The notes under the pieces are model-generated. The model was not told where the DNA came from and ran no database searches. It saw only the letters and a list, made by a program, of their open reading frames with translations. Below are positions 1 through 7,246 of a DNA stretch of 64,000 bases, in pieces. The number at the start of each line of letters is the position of its first letter. Position 1 is the first letter of the stretch. Origin of the DNA: Jejuia sp040720935. GTDB lineage: Bacteria > Bacteroidota > Bacteroidia > Flavobacteriales > Flavobacteriaceae. The position numbers and the translations under genes are program-made. The DNA lies in the NCBI RefSeq assembly GCF_040720935.1, contig NZ_JBFDAE010000002.1, forward strand, positions 310,001 through 374,000, written 5' to 3'.

Positions 1-1
1 T

Positions 2-814
2 GAGGGCGAAACATTTTCAAAATATAATATTAGCAGCTTGCCTTATGGTATTTTGTTTAATGCTAATGGCGAAAAGCTATGGGAAGGGCATCCTGCGGAA
101 TTTAAATCCTATCATCTTGAAGGCTATTTAAGTACCAACAAGTCCCAAATTGCGAGTGATAAAATGTTTAAGGTACAATCTTACCAAGCTGTTGTGGCAA
201 AAAAAGAGACCGATTTAAAAAGGGATTTTGAAATCGAGAAATTAAAATTACCAATCCCTGAATTACAAATCCTAAAGAAACCAACGTTTACTGAAATAAC
301 TGGAAGCTTGAGAGATATAATGGCTTACACCAATAATGTGTTTAAAAATCAGGTAAGCATAGATTCAAATTTAAATGATTTTTATCGTGTACGATTTAAA
401 CATGATACGAAAGCTTCTAAAAACCTATCTAAGGCTATTTTAAAAAGCTTAAAACTACATCAAATCAGTAATTCTGCACATGGCGAAGTTCTGTTTTTTA
501 ATATAGAAACGCCTAGTTTTTGGGATGTGAATCAAATAGATTGGGGAAATGACACACCAAATTTTTTAATAGGGGATACAGATATCAAAGCAGATAATGT
601 ATCATTAAACCAATTAAATTACCAACTGGCTAACTTGCTTGAAATTCCAATTGTCACTAATAATGAAGGAGTTGCGAACGAACTTCACGATTGGGATATT
701 CACTATAAGTATTTCGATTTAATGGCCTCTAGTTTAAATGATACTTATGGGATTAAGATTGAAAAAAAAATAAGCAATTATCCAAACTATACAATAACAA
801 AAAAGGCACCTTAA
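2..814 (+). CDS. Thioredoxin-fold (TlpA-like) protein, C-terminal part
   Basis: The reading frame is open to the left edge, so this is the 3' part of a longer gene; the in-frame TTG at 38 is not a likely start. The first visible residues (SLPYGILFNANGEKLWEG) match the second half of a thioredoxin fold: the cis-proline strand, then a hairpin with a G-E-x-L-W-x-G turn, as in TlpA/AhpC-type proteins of Bacteroidota. About 220 further residues of mixed alpha/beta character follow, which I do not recognise; many flavobacterial TlpA-like proteins carry such extensions. The CxxC, if present, lies outside the window. The stop codon is inside the terminator hairpin. The fold is an inference from the short N-terminal stretch and the function is not known. 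Confidence 0.6.
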   Translation, partial: EGETFSKYNISSLPYGILFNANGEKLWEGHPAEFKSYHLEGYLSTNKSQIASDKMFKVQSYQAVVAKKETDLKRDFEIEKLKLPIPELQILKKPTFTEITGSLRDIMAYTNNVFKNQVSIDSNLNDFYRVRFKHDTKASKNLSKAILKSLKLHQISNSAHGEVLFFNIETPSFWDVNQIDWGNDTPNFLIGDTDIKADNVSLNQLNYQLANLLEIPIVTNNEGVANELHDWDIHYKYFDLMASSLNDTYGIKIEKKISNYPNYTITKKAP

Positions 815-829
815 AAGGTGCCTTTTTTG
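801..829. terminator. Bidirectional terminator between convergent genes
   Basis: GGCACCTT and AAGGTGCC form an 8-bp stem with an A-run on the left and a T-run on the right, so it can work on both strands. It overlaps the stop codon of the thioredoxin-like gene and ends about 30 nt from the end of the convergent OmpA-family gene. Confidence 0.85.
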
Positions 830-860
830 TTAGTTTAAAGTAATAACTACTAAATAAATA

Positions 861-1958
861 TTAGTTGTTTATCACTCTAAATTCTGTTCTTCTATTCTTT
901 TGATGTTGTCCTTCAGAACACTCTACACCATTAGAACAACGGTTTACTAATCTTGATTCTCCGTAACCTTTAGCAGATAGTCTGCTTCTAGAGATACCTT
1001 TAGATACTAAATAGTTAACCACAGAATTAGCACGTTGTTGTGATAAAGACATGTTGAAATCATCATTACCTCTAGAATCTGTATGAGACATCAATTCGAT
1101 GCTTACAGGCTTGCTGTTTAACAATGGCAATAAAGTTTCATCAATAATTTTCTTAGAAGCAGGCGTAATACGTGCGCTACCTAATTCGTAAAAAATTGGT
1201 AAAACGTTAGCATTTAACAATCCACAATCTACTTCTTCCCAAGTGGTTAAACCACCTTTTTTAGCTAAAACAGTTCTAGTAACGGTTTGAGATCTTGAAG
1301 GTACGGTTACACTTCTTGTAGAAGCAGGAGTTGCAACTACCTGCTTTTTAATAGTAGAATACTCAGCAGGAATTTCAATTTCATCCATTCTAGCTGGTGT
1401 CTTAATAACACGCTTTTTGTAAGTCGTACTTACTTCTGGAACTGGTCTGTTGTTGGTTGAAGCATCGTTCGCTAAAGTTGTAAAACTTACATCTTTAAAT
1501 TGAGCAGGGTACTCCACAAAACAGGCTACCATACAATCTTCCTTGTTTGGGGAATCACAAGCCGTTTCTCTGTATTCCCATCCAGAAGTTTTAGGATATG
1601 TTTCAAAAGTTCTAGAACTAGATCCAAAAGTTGCAGGATTAGTTGTTAAATCTGTTCTTCCTTCTTTTTTGATATAAGGCACTTGGATAGTTTCGTAAGT
1701 AGCAGGTACATAAACGAATTTTTTCGAAGCTTCTTTAATTAATACACGCTCTTCAACTGTGCGGTAAGTGGCAGGTACTACTTCTAGTTTTGTGTATGCC
1801 GGATAAACTTCAATAGTTTCTTCAACAGTTTTAAACTCGTCTTTAGTAATACATTTTACGTAACATTTACCTGGATCGGGATTTGCAGGTAAGTTTTGTG
1901 CTTGGGACATTCCGAAACCTAACAAAAAAGTTAGGCATAAAATAAAATTTGATTTCAT
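861..1958 (-). CDS. OmpA-family outer-membrane protein
   Basis: A 365-aa protein with a signal peptide (MKSNFILCLTFLLGFGMSQAQ). Residues about 40-240 are rich in repeated short strands of the type V-x-P-A-(T/E/S)-Y-x-T-(V/I) and hold several cysteines. The C-terminal ~110 residues are an OmpA-like peptidoglycan-binding domain: IFYELGSARITPAS, then SHTDSRGNDDFNMSLSQQRA and LSAKGYGES, ending NRRTEFRVI. The domain should tether the outer membrane to peptidoglycan from the periplasm. The repeated N-terminal part is common in Bacteroidota OmpA proteins but has no assigned function. The gene stands alone and shares the terminator with the convergent upstream gene. Confidence 0.9.
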   Translation of the reverse strand: MKSNFILCLTFLLGFGMSQAQNLPANPDPGKCYVKCITKDEFKTVEETIEVYPAYTKLEVVPATYRTVEERVLIKEASKKFVYVPATYETIQVPYIKKEGRTDLTTNPATFGSSSRTFETYPKTSGWEYRETACDSPNKEDCMVACFVEYPAQFKDVSFTTLANDASTNNRPVPEVSTTYKKRVIKTPARMDEIEIPAEYSTIKKQVVATPASTRSVTVPSRSQTVTRTVLAKKGGLTTWEEVDCGLLNANVLPIFYELGSARITPASKKIIDETLLPLLNSKPVSIELMSHTDSRGNDDFNMSLSQQRANSVVNYLVSKGISRSRLSAKGYGESRLVNRCSNGVECSEGQHQKNRRTEFRVINN

Positions 1959-2096
1959 AAAAATTAATAATTTTAGTTAATGGTTTTTCTTCTGTAATTA
2001 GGACACAGAGAAATTCGTTAAGTCACGATTAACATTTGTTAATTTTATAAAAACAATCTATTTGTGATTTTAAGATGCTGATTATCAGTATTCTTA

Positions 2097-2951
2097 TTAA
2101 GAAAAAATAACGGTCTTATTATTAAAGACCATGACCTTCCGTTCAGAATGTAATTTAATGGCATTGGCCAATACAATCTTTTCCAAATCGCGTCCCTTGG
2201 CAATTAAGTCTGCTATTGAATGTGCATGTGTTACGCGTGTCACATCCTGTTCAATAATTGGGCCCGCATCCAGTTCCTCGGTAACATAATGGCTCGTAGC
2301 ACCAATAATTTTAACACCTCTTTTATAGGCAGAATGATAAGGTTTTGCCCCCACAAAGGCAGGTAGGAAGGAGTGGTGAATATTAATAATCTTATTCGGG
2401 TATTTATCAATTAGTTTATTGGAAACAATTTGCATGTATCTAGCCAGCACGATAAAATCAACCTTATACTCCTGTAATAATTCCAATTGCTTCTCTTCCG
2501 CTTGCTGTTTGGTATCTTTTGTCACAGGAATATGGAAAAACGGAATTTTAAAACTATCAGCAATAGGTTTTAAATCTAAATGATTGCTAATAATGAATGG
2601 AATTTTTAAATTCAATTCACCTGAATTATAACGCCCTAATAAATCATACAAACAATGATCGTATTTAGAAATAAACAACGCCATTTTTGGTTTCTTTTCA
2701 GAAGAATAAATACGCCATTTCATTTTGAACGTTTCTGCTATCTCAACTTTAAAACGGGATTTAAAACTTTCAGTAGAAAATGTTTCATCAGTAAATTCAC
2801 TTTCCAATCGCATAAAAAAGATATTCTGCTCCCTATCTACGTGCTGATCTATATAAACAATATTCCCGCCGTCTCCAGCAATAAAATTAGTAACCGATGC
2901 AATAATATTTGATCTGTCTTTACAATGTATTAATATGGTAATCTTATTCAT
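2097..2951 (-). CDS. purU: Formyltetrahydrofolate deformylase
   Basis: PurU hydrolyses 10-formyl-THF to formate and THF in the cytoplasm, balancing one-carbon pools and feeding PurT-type purine synthesis. At 284 aa it has the normal length. Residues 1-80 form an ACT regulatory domain (ITILIHCKDRSNIIASVTNFI). The rest is a formyltransferase fold with the catalytic Asn-His-Asp set visible as N190 and H192 (IINIHHSFLPAF) and D228 (EELDAGPII). The gene is monocistronic and divergent from icmF. I saw nothing unusual in the sequence. Confidence 0.95.
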   Translation of the reverse strand: MNKITILIHCKDRSNIIASVTNFIAGDGGNIVYIDQHVDREQNIFFMRLESEFTDETFSTESFKSRFKVEIAETFKMKWRIYSSEKKPKMALFISKYDHCLYDLLGRYNSGELNLKIPFIISNHLDLKPIADSFKIPFFHIPVTKDTKQQAEEKQLELLQEYKVDFIVLARYMQIVSNKLIDKYPNKIINIHHSFLPAFVGAKPYHSAYKRGVKIIGATSHYVTEELDAGPIIEQDVTRVTHAHSIADLIAKGRDLEKIVLANAIKLHSERKVMVFNNKTVIFS

Positions 2952-3097
2952 GGGATTTTCAAGTGCTAAAGTGTCAAATTTAAATTAAAATCATTTAGTA
3001 ATACGTACCAGAATTAGTTTTGAATAATTTCCTGTGAATTGATTATTATTTTGAATTATTCGTAAATTGCATGACATAATATCTAATATTTTTCAGA

Positions 3098-6000
3098 ATG
3101 AAGCAAGTATTGCCTTATACACCAAAACATAAAGTTAGAATAGTAACCGCAGCATCACTTTTCGACGGACATGATGCGTCCATTAATATAATGCGCCGAA
3201 TTATTCAAGCAACAGGTGTAGAGGTCATTCATTTAGGGCATGATAGAAGTGTAGAAGAAGTCGTGAATACCGCCATTCAAGAAGATGTGAATGCTATTTG
3301 TTTAACCTCGTACCAAGGTGGACATAATGAGTATTTTAAATATATGTACGATCTTTTAAAGGAAAGAAATTCAGGGCATATTAAAATTTTTGGTGGTGGC
3401 GGAGGCGTTATTTTACCTTCGGAAATTAAGGAGTTAATGGATTATGGTATTGCAAGAATCTATTCGCCAGATGATGGAAGGGAAATGGGCCTGCAAGGGA
3501 TGATTAATGATTTGGTAAAAAAAGCCTCCCCCAACCCCTCCGAGGGAGGGGAGCTGAAAAACTGCGTAAATCATAATACGGATGCTTCTTGGTTATTGGA
3601 AATGAGTAAAGATGAATTCCGTAAAAGGTTAAAAAATAAAGATATAAGAGTAATTGCAAGATTAATTTCTTTAGCAGAAAATAATCATGAAGCTTTTGAA
3701 AGTGTTTTTAACCAATTGAGTGAGGGTCTCCCGCAAAAGGCGGGACTAGGAGAGGCTTCACCTGTCTTGGGCATCACAGGAACAGGTGGCGCAGGAAAAT
3801 CCAGTTTAGTTGACGAATTGGTAAGACGATTTTTAAAAGATTTTCCTGAGAAAACTGTTGGGATTATTTCGGTTGATCCTTCCAAAAGAAAAACAGGTGG
3901 TGCTTTGTTAGGCGATAGAATTAGAATGAATGCTATAAACAACCCAAGAGTTTACATGCGAAGTTTGGCAACGCGTCAATCTAATTTGGCATTGTCCAAG
4001 CATGTGAATGAAGCTGTTGAAGTGTTGAAAGCAGCCGAATACGATTTAATTATTTTGGAAACTTCGGGAATTGGACAATCTGATACTGAAATTATAGAAC
4101 ATTCTGATGTCTCTCTTTATGTTATGACTCCTGAGTTTGGTGCAGCCACGCAATTGGAAAAAATAGACATGCTCGATTTTGCTGATTTAGTAGCCATTAA
4201 TAAGTTTGATAAAAGAGGTTCGCTCGATGCGTTGCGCGATGTGAAAAAGCAATATATGCGCAATAATAATCTTTGGGATGTTCATCAAGATGATTTACCC
4301 GTTTTTGGAACCATAGCATCCCAGTTTAACGACCCAGGCATGAACACGCTTTATAAAGCGGTAATGGATACATTGGTTGAAAAAACTGATGCTGATTTAA
4401 AATCGACATTCACAATTTCGAATGAAATGAGTGAGAAGATTTTTATCATTCCCCCATCAAGAACAAGGTATTTATCTGAGATAGCTGAAAGTAATCGCAC
4501 TTATGATAAAAAAGGGGATGAACAAGTTGAAGTTGCCCAAAGGCTTTATGGAATTTATAAAACATTAGAATCTGTCCTTAATGTCATTGCGAGTGGAACG
4601 AAGCAATCTCTTCTTGATAAACATGGGTTAAATAGTGATAAGATTCTGAATACCCCTGAAGTTTCAGGACAGGATGACAATAAGGAATTTATAAAACTCC
4701 TTATTGCAGAATTTGATAGAGTAAAACTAAATTTAAATCCGCATAATTGGGAAATCATAACAGGTTGGAATGAAAAAGTCAACACATACCAAAACCCAAT
4801 TTATTCATTTAAAGTAAGGGATAAGGAGATTAGAATAGAAACCCATACCGAATCTTTATCACATACTCAAATCCCAAAAGTAGCATTGCCAAAATATCAA
4901 GCTTGGGGCGATATTTTAAAATGGTGTTTACAGGAAAATGTGCCTGGAGAGTTTCCATATACAGCGGGATTGTATCCATTTAAGAGAACTGGCGAAGATC
5001 CTGCGAGAATGTTTGCTGGTGAAGGCGGACCGGAACGAACCAATAAGCGGTTTCATTACGTAAGTGCCGGTTTACCCGCAAAGCGTTTGTCAACAGCTTT
5101 TGATAGTGTCACACTTTACGGAAACGACCCCGATTATCGTCCAGATATTTATGGAAAAATTGGAAATGCAGGTGTTTCAATTTGTTGTTTAGATGATGCT
5201 AAGAAACTGTATTCAGGTTTTAATTTGGCAGATGTAATGACTTCAGTGAGTATGACCATTAATGGGCCAGCGCCAATGTTGCTTGGGTTTTTTATGAACG
5301 CAGCTATCGATCAACAATGCGAAATCTATATCAAAGAGAATGGTTTAGAAAAAGAAGTCGAAAAGAAAATTGAAAAAATTTATAAGAATAAAGAACGCCC
5401 TAAATACAACGGAGATTTACCAGAAGGAAATAACGGTTTAGGTTTAATGCTTTTAGGAGTTACAGGAAATCAAGTGTTACCTGAAGCTATTTATAAAGAC
5501 ATTAAAACCAAAACCATTTCGCAAGTGAGAGGCACGGTTCAAGCCGATATTTTAAAAGAAGACCAAGCACAAAACACCTGTATTTTTTCTACGGAATTCG
5601 CATTGCGATTAATGGGCGATGTTCAGGAATATTTTATAGAAAATAATGTTCGTAACTTCTATTCGGTGTCTATTTCTGGCTATCATATTGCAGAAGCTGG
5701 AGCAAACCCAATTACGCAAATAGCCTTGACCTTATCAAATGGTTTCACATACGTGGAATATTATTTGAGCAGAGGCATGGATATCAATAAATTTGGGCCC
5801 AACTTATCCTTCTTTTTTTCTAACGGAATCGATCCGGAATATGCAGTTATTGGTCGAGTAGCCCGTAAAATTTGGGCGAAGGCGATGAAACATAAATATG
5901 GAGCTAATGCACGAGCTCAAATGTTGAAGTATCATATTCAGACCTCGGGTAGAAGTTTACATGCTCAAGAAATAGATTTTAATGATATTCGTACCACGCT

Positions 6001-6622
6001 TCAAGCCTTATATGCTATTTATGATAACTGTAACTCATTACACACCAATGCTTACGATGAAGCGATAACCACACCAACTGAGGAATCCGTCCGTCGCGCG
6101 ATGGCAATTCAACTCATTATCAATAAAGAACTAGGATTGGCCAAAAACGAAAACCCAATTCAAGGGGCATTTATTATTGAAGAATTAACCGATTTGGTAG
6201 AAGAAGCTGTTTTATTGGAATTTGATCGTATTACAGAACGTGGCGGTGTTTTAGGCGCTATGGAAACCATGTACCAGCGCTCTAAAATCCAGGAAGAAAG
6301 TTTGTATTATGAAACGTTGAAACACAATGGTAAATTCCCAATTATCGGTGTCAATACCTTTTTAAGCAGTAAAGGCTCTCCAACGGTTTTGCCTGCAGAA
6401 GTGATAAGAGCTACCGAAGAAGAAAAGCAATTTCAAATTAAAACCCTAGAAAACCTCCATAAGGCACATGATACAGAAACACTCTTAAAAGAGCTTCAAA
6501 GTAAAGCTATAAAAAATGAAAATATTTTTGAATCATTAATGGAAGTCTGTAAAGTCTGTTCATTAGGTCAAATTACCAAAGCGTTGTTTGAAGTAGGAGG
6601 GCAGTATAGGAGAAATATGTAA
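3098..6622 (+). CDS. icmF: Fused acyl-CoA mutase (IcmF/methylmalonyl-CoA mutase family)
   Basis: A 1174-aa cytoplasmic fusion. It starts with a B12-binding domain (FDGHDASINIMRRI, GGGGGVI, about residues 10-135). A MeaB/ArgK-type GTPase chaperone follows (Walker A GITGTGGAGKSSLVDEL near residues 225-240). The large mutase domain begins near residue 610 (PYTAGLYPFKRTGEDPARMF). This order is that of IcmF, which interconverts isobutyryl- and n-butyryl-CoA or related acyl-CoAs with adenosylcobalamin; the substrate cannot be read from the sequence alone. Three stretches look like intergenic repeats that have been captured in frame: ASPNPSEGGEL (~142-153), EGLPQKAGLGEASP (~209-221) and VIASGTKQS...GQDDN (~495-527). 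All lie in linkers between domains or secondary elements, so the enzyme is probably active. Confidence 0.93.
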   Translation: MKQVLPYTPKHKVRIVTAASLFDGHDASINIMRRIIQATGVEVIHLGHDRSVEEVVNTAIQEDVNAICLTSYQGGHNEYFKYMYDLLKERNSGHIKIFGGGGGVILPSEIKELMDYGIARIYSPDDGREMGLQGMINDLVKKASPNPSEGGELKNCVNHNTDASWLLEMSKDEFRKRLKNKDIRVIARLISLAENNHEAFESVFNQLSEGLPQKAGLGEASPVLGITGTGGAGKSSLVDELVRRFLKDFPEKTVGIISVDPSKRKTGGALLGDRIRMNAINNPRVYMRSLATRQSNLALSKHVNEAVEVLKAAEYDLIILETSGIGQSDTEIIEHSDVSLYVMTPEFGAATQLEKIDMLDFADLVAINKFDKRGSLDALRDVKKQYMRNNNLWDVHQDDLPVFGTIASQFNDPGMNTLYKAVMDTLVEKTDADLKSTFTISNEMSEKIFIIPPSRTRYLSEIAESNRTYDKKGDEQVEVAQRLYGIYKTLESVLNVIASGTKQSLLDKHGLNSDKILNTPEVSGQDDNKEFIKLLIAEFDRVKLNLNPHNWEIITGWNEKVNTYQNPIYSFKVRDKEIRIETHTESLSHTQIPKVALPKYQAWGDILKWCLQENVPGEFPYTAGLYPFKRTGEDPARMFAGEGGPERTNKRFHYVSAGLPAKRLSTAFDSVTLYGNDPDYRPDIYGKIGNAGVSICCLDDAKKLYSGFNLADVMTSVSMTINGPAPMLLGFFMNAAIDQQCEIYIKENGLEKEVEKKIEKIYKNKERPKYNGDLPEGNNGLGLMLLGVTGNQVLPEAIYKDIKTKTISQVRGTVQADILKEDQAQNTCIFSTEFALRLMGDVQEYFIENNVRNFYSVSISGYHIAEAGANPITQIALTLSNGFTYVEYYLSRGMDINKFGPNLSFFFSNGIDPEYAVIGRVARKIWAKAMKHKYGANARAQMLKYHIQTSGRSLHAQEIDFNDIRTTLQALYAIYDNCNSLHTNAYDEAITTPTEESVRRAMAIQLIINKELGLAKNENPIQGAFIIEELTDLVEEAVLLEFDRITERGGVLGAMETMYQRSKIQEESLYYETLKHNGKFPIIGVNTFLSSKGSPTVLPAEVIRATEEEKQFQIKTLENLHKAHDTETLLKELQSKAIKNENIFESLMEVCKVCSLGQITKALFEVGGQYRRNM
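3523..3556. repeat. GC-rich inverted repeat captured inside icmF (insert 1)
   Basis: CCTCCC and GGGAGG arms form a GC-rich palindrome in an AT-rich gene. It is translated in frame as A-S-P-N-P-S-E-G-G, a peptide that turns up in unrelated Bacteroidota proteins because the same DNA repeat is scattered in their genomes. It sits in the linker after the B12 domain. Confidence 0.7.
3722..3762. repeat. Inverted repeat captured inside icmF (insert 2)
   Basis: TCTCCCGC...GCGGGACTAGGAGA makes a hairpin (CCCGC/GCGGG core). It is translated as E-G-L-P-Q-K-A-G-L-G-E-A-S-P just before the GTPase Walker A motif. Its composition is unlike the flanking coding DNA. Confidence 0.65.
4582..4679. repeat. TGTCAT...ATGACA repeat element inside icmF (insert 3)
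   Basis: This 98-bp segment begins TGTCATTGCGAG, contains GAACGAAGCAATCT, and ends with ...CAGGATGACA, so its termini are inverted (TGTCAT/ATGACA). It is read in frame as VIASGTKQS...VSGQDDN. A related element lies between genes at 34549-34639, which supports a dispersed repeat family. Confidence 0.75.
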
Positions 6623-6626
6623 GCAG

Positions 6627-6777
6627 AGAACCAAGTTTTTGAAAAAAACTTGTGTGAATCGCTTATCCCGATTTTGTATCGGGATCTTTAGAATATTATA
6701 CTGCATAATAAGAACCAAGTTTTTGGAAAAAAACTTGTGTGAATCGCTTATCCCGAACTCGTTTCGGGATCTTAGAA
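6627..6777. repeat. Two tandem ~66-bp direct repeats, each with two hairpins
   Basis: Unit 1 (6627-6692) and unit 2 (6711-6777) are nearly identical. Each begins AGAACCAAGTTTTTG, has a first hairpin (AAGTTTTT...AAAAACTT), the spacer GTGTGAATCGCTTATCC, and a second hairpin (TCCCGA...TCGGGA). A partial third copy (TTTTTGGAAAAGTGCGTGAATCG) lies near 6795-6818. They follow the icmF stop and may act as terminators. Confidence 0.8.
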
Positions 6778-6855
6778 AACCACTTTCTCTGTTTTTGGAA
6801 AAGTGCGTGAATCGTTAACTTAACTTCCTTCTTACTAATTTAAATCACAATAAAT

Positions 6856-6944
6856 AAAAAGTCCCACCGAAGCAGGACTAAAGATTTTTCATCTACGGCA
6901 TATAGCCTTATTGTGATAAGATTAAAGATTAGAAATTTTAATCT
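6856..6944 (-). ncRNA. Candidate tracrRNA 1 (upstream unit)
   Basis: On the minus strand the anti-repeat TTTCTAATCTTTAATC, then TTATCACAAT, can pair with the array repeat: 22 of the first 26 repeat bases match the plus strand here, giving a 16-bp duplex, a small bulge and a lower stem. It continues into a nexus hairpin (AAGGCTATATGCC), a small stem (AGATGAAAAATCT) and a terminator hairpin with a UUCG tetraloop (GTCCTGCTTCGGTGGGAC) followed by five Ts. A TACATTTG promoter box lies just upstream. This is the standard type II-C tracrRNA plan. It precedes a cas9 start remnant rather than the intact cas9. Confidence 0.82.
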
Positions 6945-6948
6945 AAAA

Positions 6949-6956
6949 CAAATGTA
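6949..6956 (-). promoter_or_regulatory. -7 box of tracrRNA 1
   Basis: The minus strand reads TACATTTG, a perfect TAnnTTTG box, five to seven nt before the predicted tracrRNA start. An ATTG about 20 nt further upstream could be the -33 element. Confidence 0.6.
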
Positions 6957-7044
6957 GGAAAAACTTTTTGATTATACAATGATGAAAACCGTAATATTTT
7001 CTTTCGTTTTTTTGTAGTTTTAGTTTTTATAAAAGCGAAGAAAA

Positions 7045-7119
7045 ATGAGTAAAATTTTAGGATTGGATTTGGGGACCGAATTGACTTGGTGGTTAATAAA
7101 AACAACGAACCCTCAATAA
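7045..7119 (+). pseudogene. Remnant of a cas9 start (24 codons)
   Basis: ATG at 7045 is read as MSKILGLDLGTELTWW... and stops after 24 codons. The first eleven residues are the RuvC-I start of a Cas9 (MSKI-LGLDLGT, compare MSKIKLGLDLGTNSIGW of the intact gene at 7247). The following TTGACTTGGTGG looks like a damaged copy of the N-S-I-G-W codons. The remainder of this cas9 is absent and tracrRNA 2 begins straight after. The codon choice differs from the intact cas9, so it is a relic of another allele, not a simple recent duplication. Confidence 0.72.
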
Positions 7120-7209
7120 TGAGGGCTCTATTTAGGTACTTCTTGAATTGCTTCAGTCAGATTATTCCAACGGCTATCTTGTAAACAAGTGCCTTATTGT
7201 GATTTGATT
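7101..7209 (-). ncRNA. Candidate tracrRNA 2 (adjacent to cas9)
   Basis: On the minus strand TTAATCAAATCACAAT pairs with the first 16 bases of the array repeat without a bulge (two G-U pairs). Next come a nexus hairpin (AAGGC, CTTGT...ACAAG, AGCC), a linker of about 50 nt, and a terminator hairpin (CCCTCATTATTGAGGG) followed by a T-rich tail. A TACATTTG box at 7214-7221 would start transcription at or inside the anti-repeat, so the duplex would be short. Its body differs from tracrRNA 1 although both recognise the same repeat. Being next to the intact cas9, it is the likelier partner, but this is inference. Confidence 0.72.
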
Positions 7210-7213
7210 AATA

Positions 7214-7221
7214 CAAATGTA
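7214..7221 (-). promoter_or_regulatory. -7 box of tracrRNA 2
   Basis: TACATTTG on the minus strand, identical to the box of tracrRNA 1, inside the 5' leader of cas9. Confidence 0.55.
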
Positions 7222-7246
7222 ATAATTTTTTTAATAAGAAAGGAAA

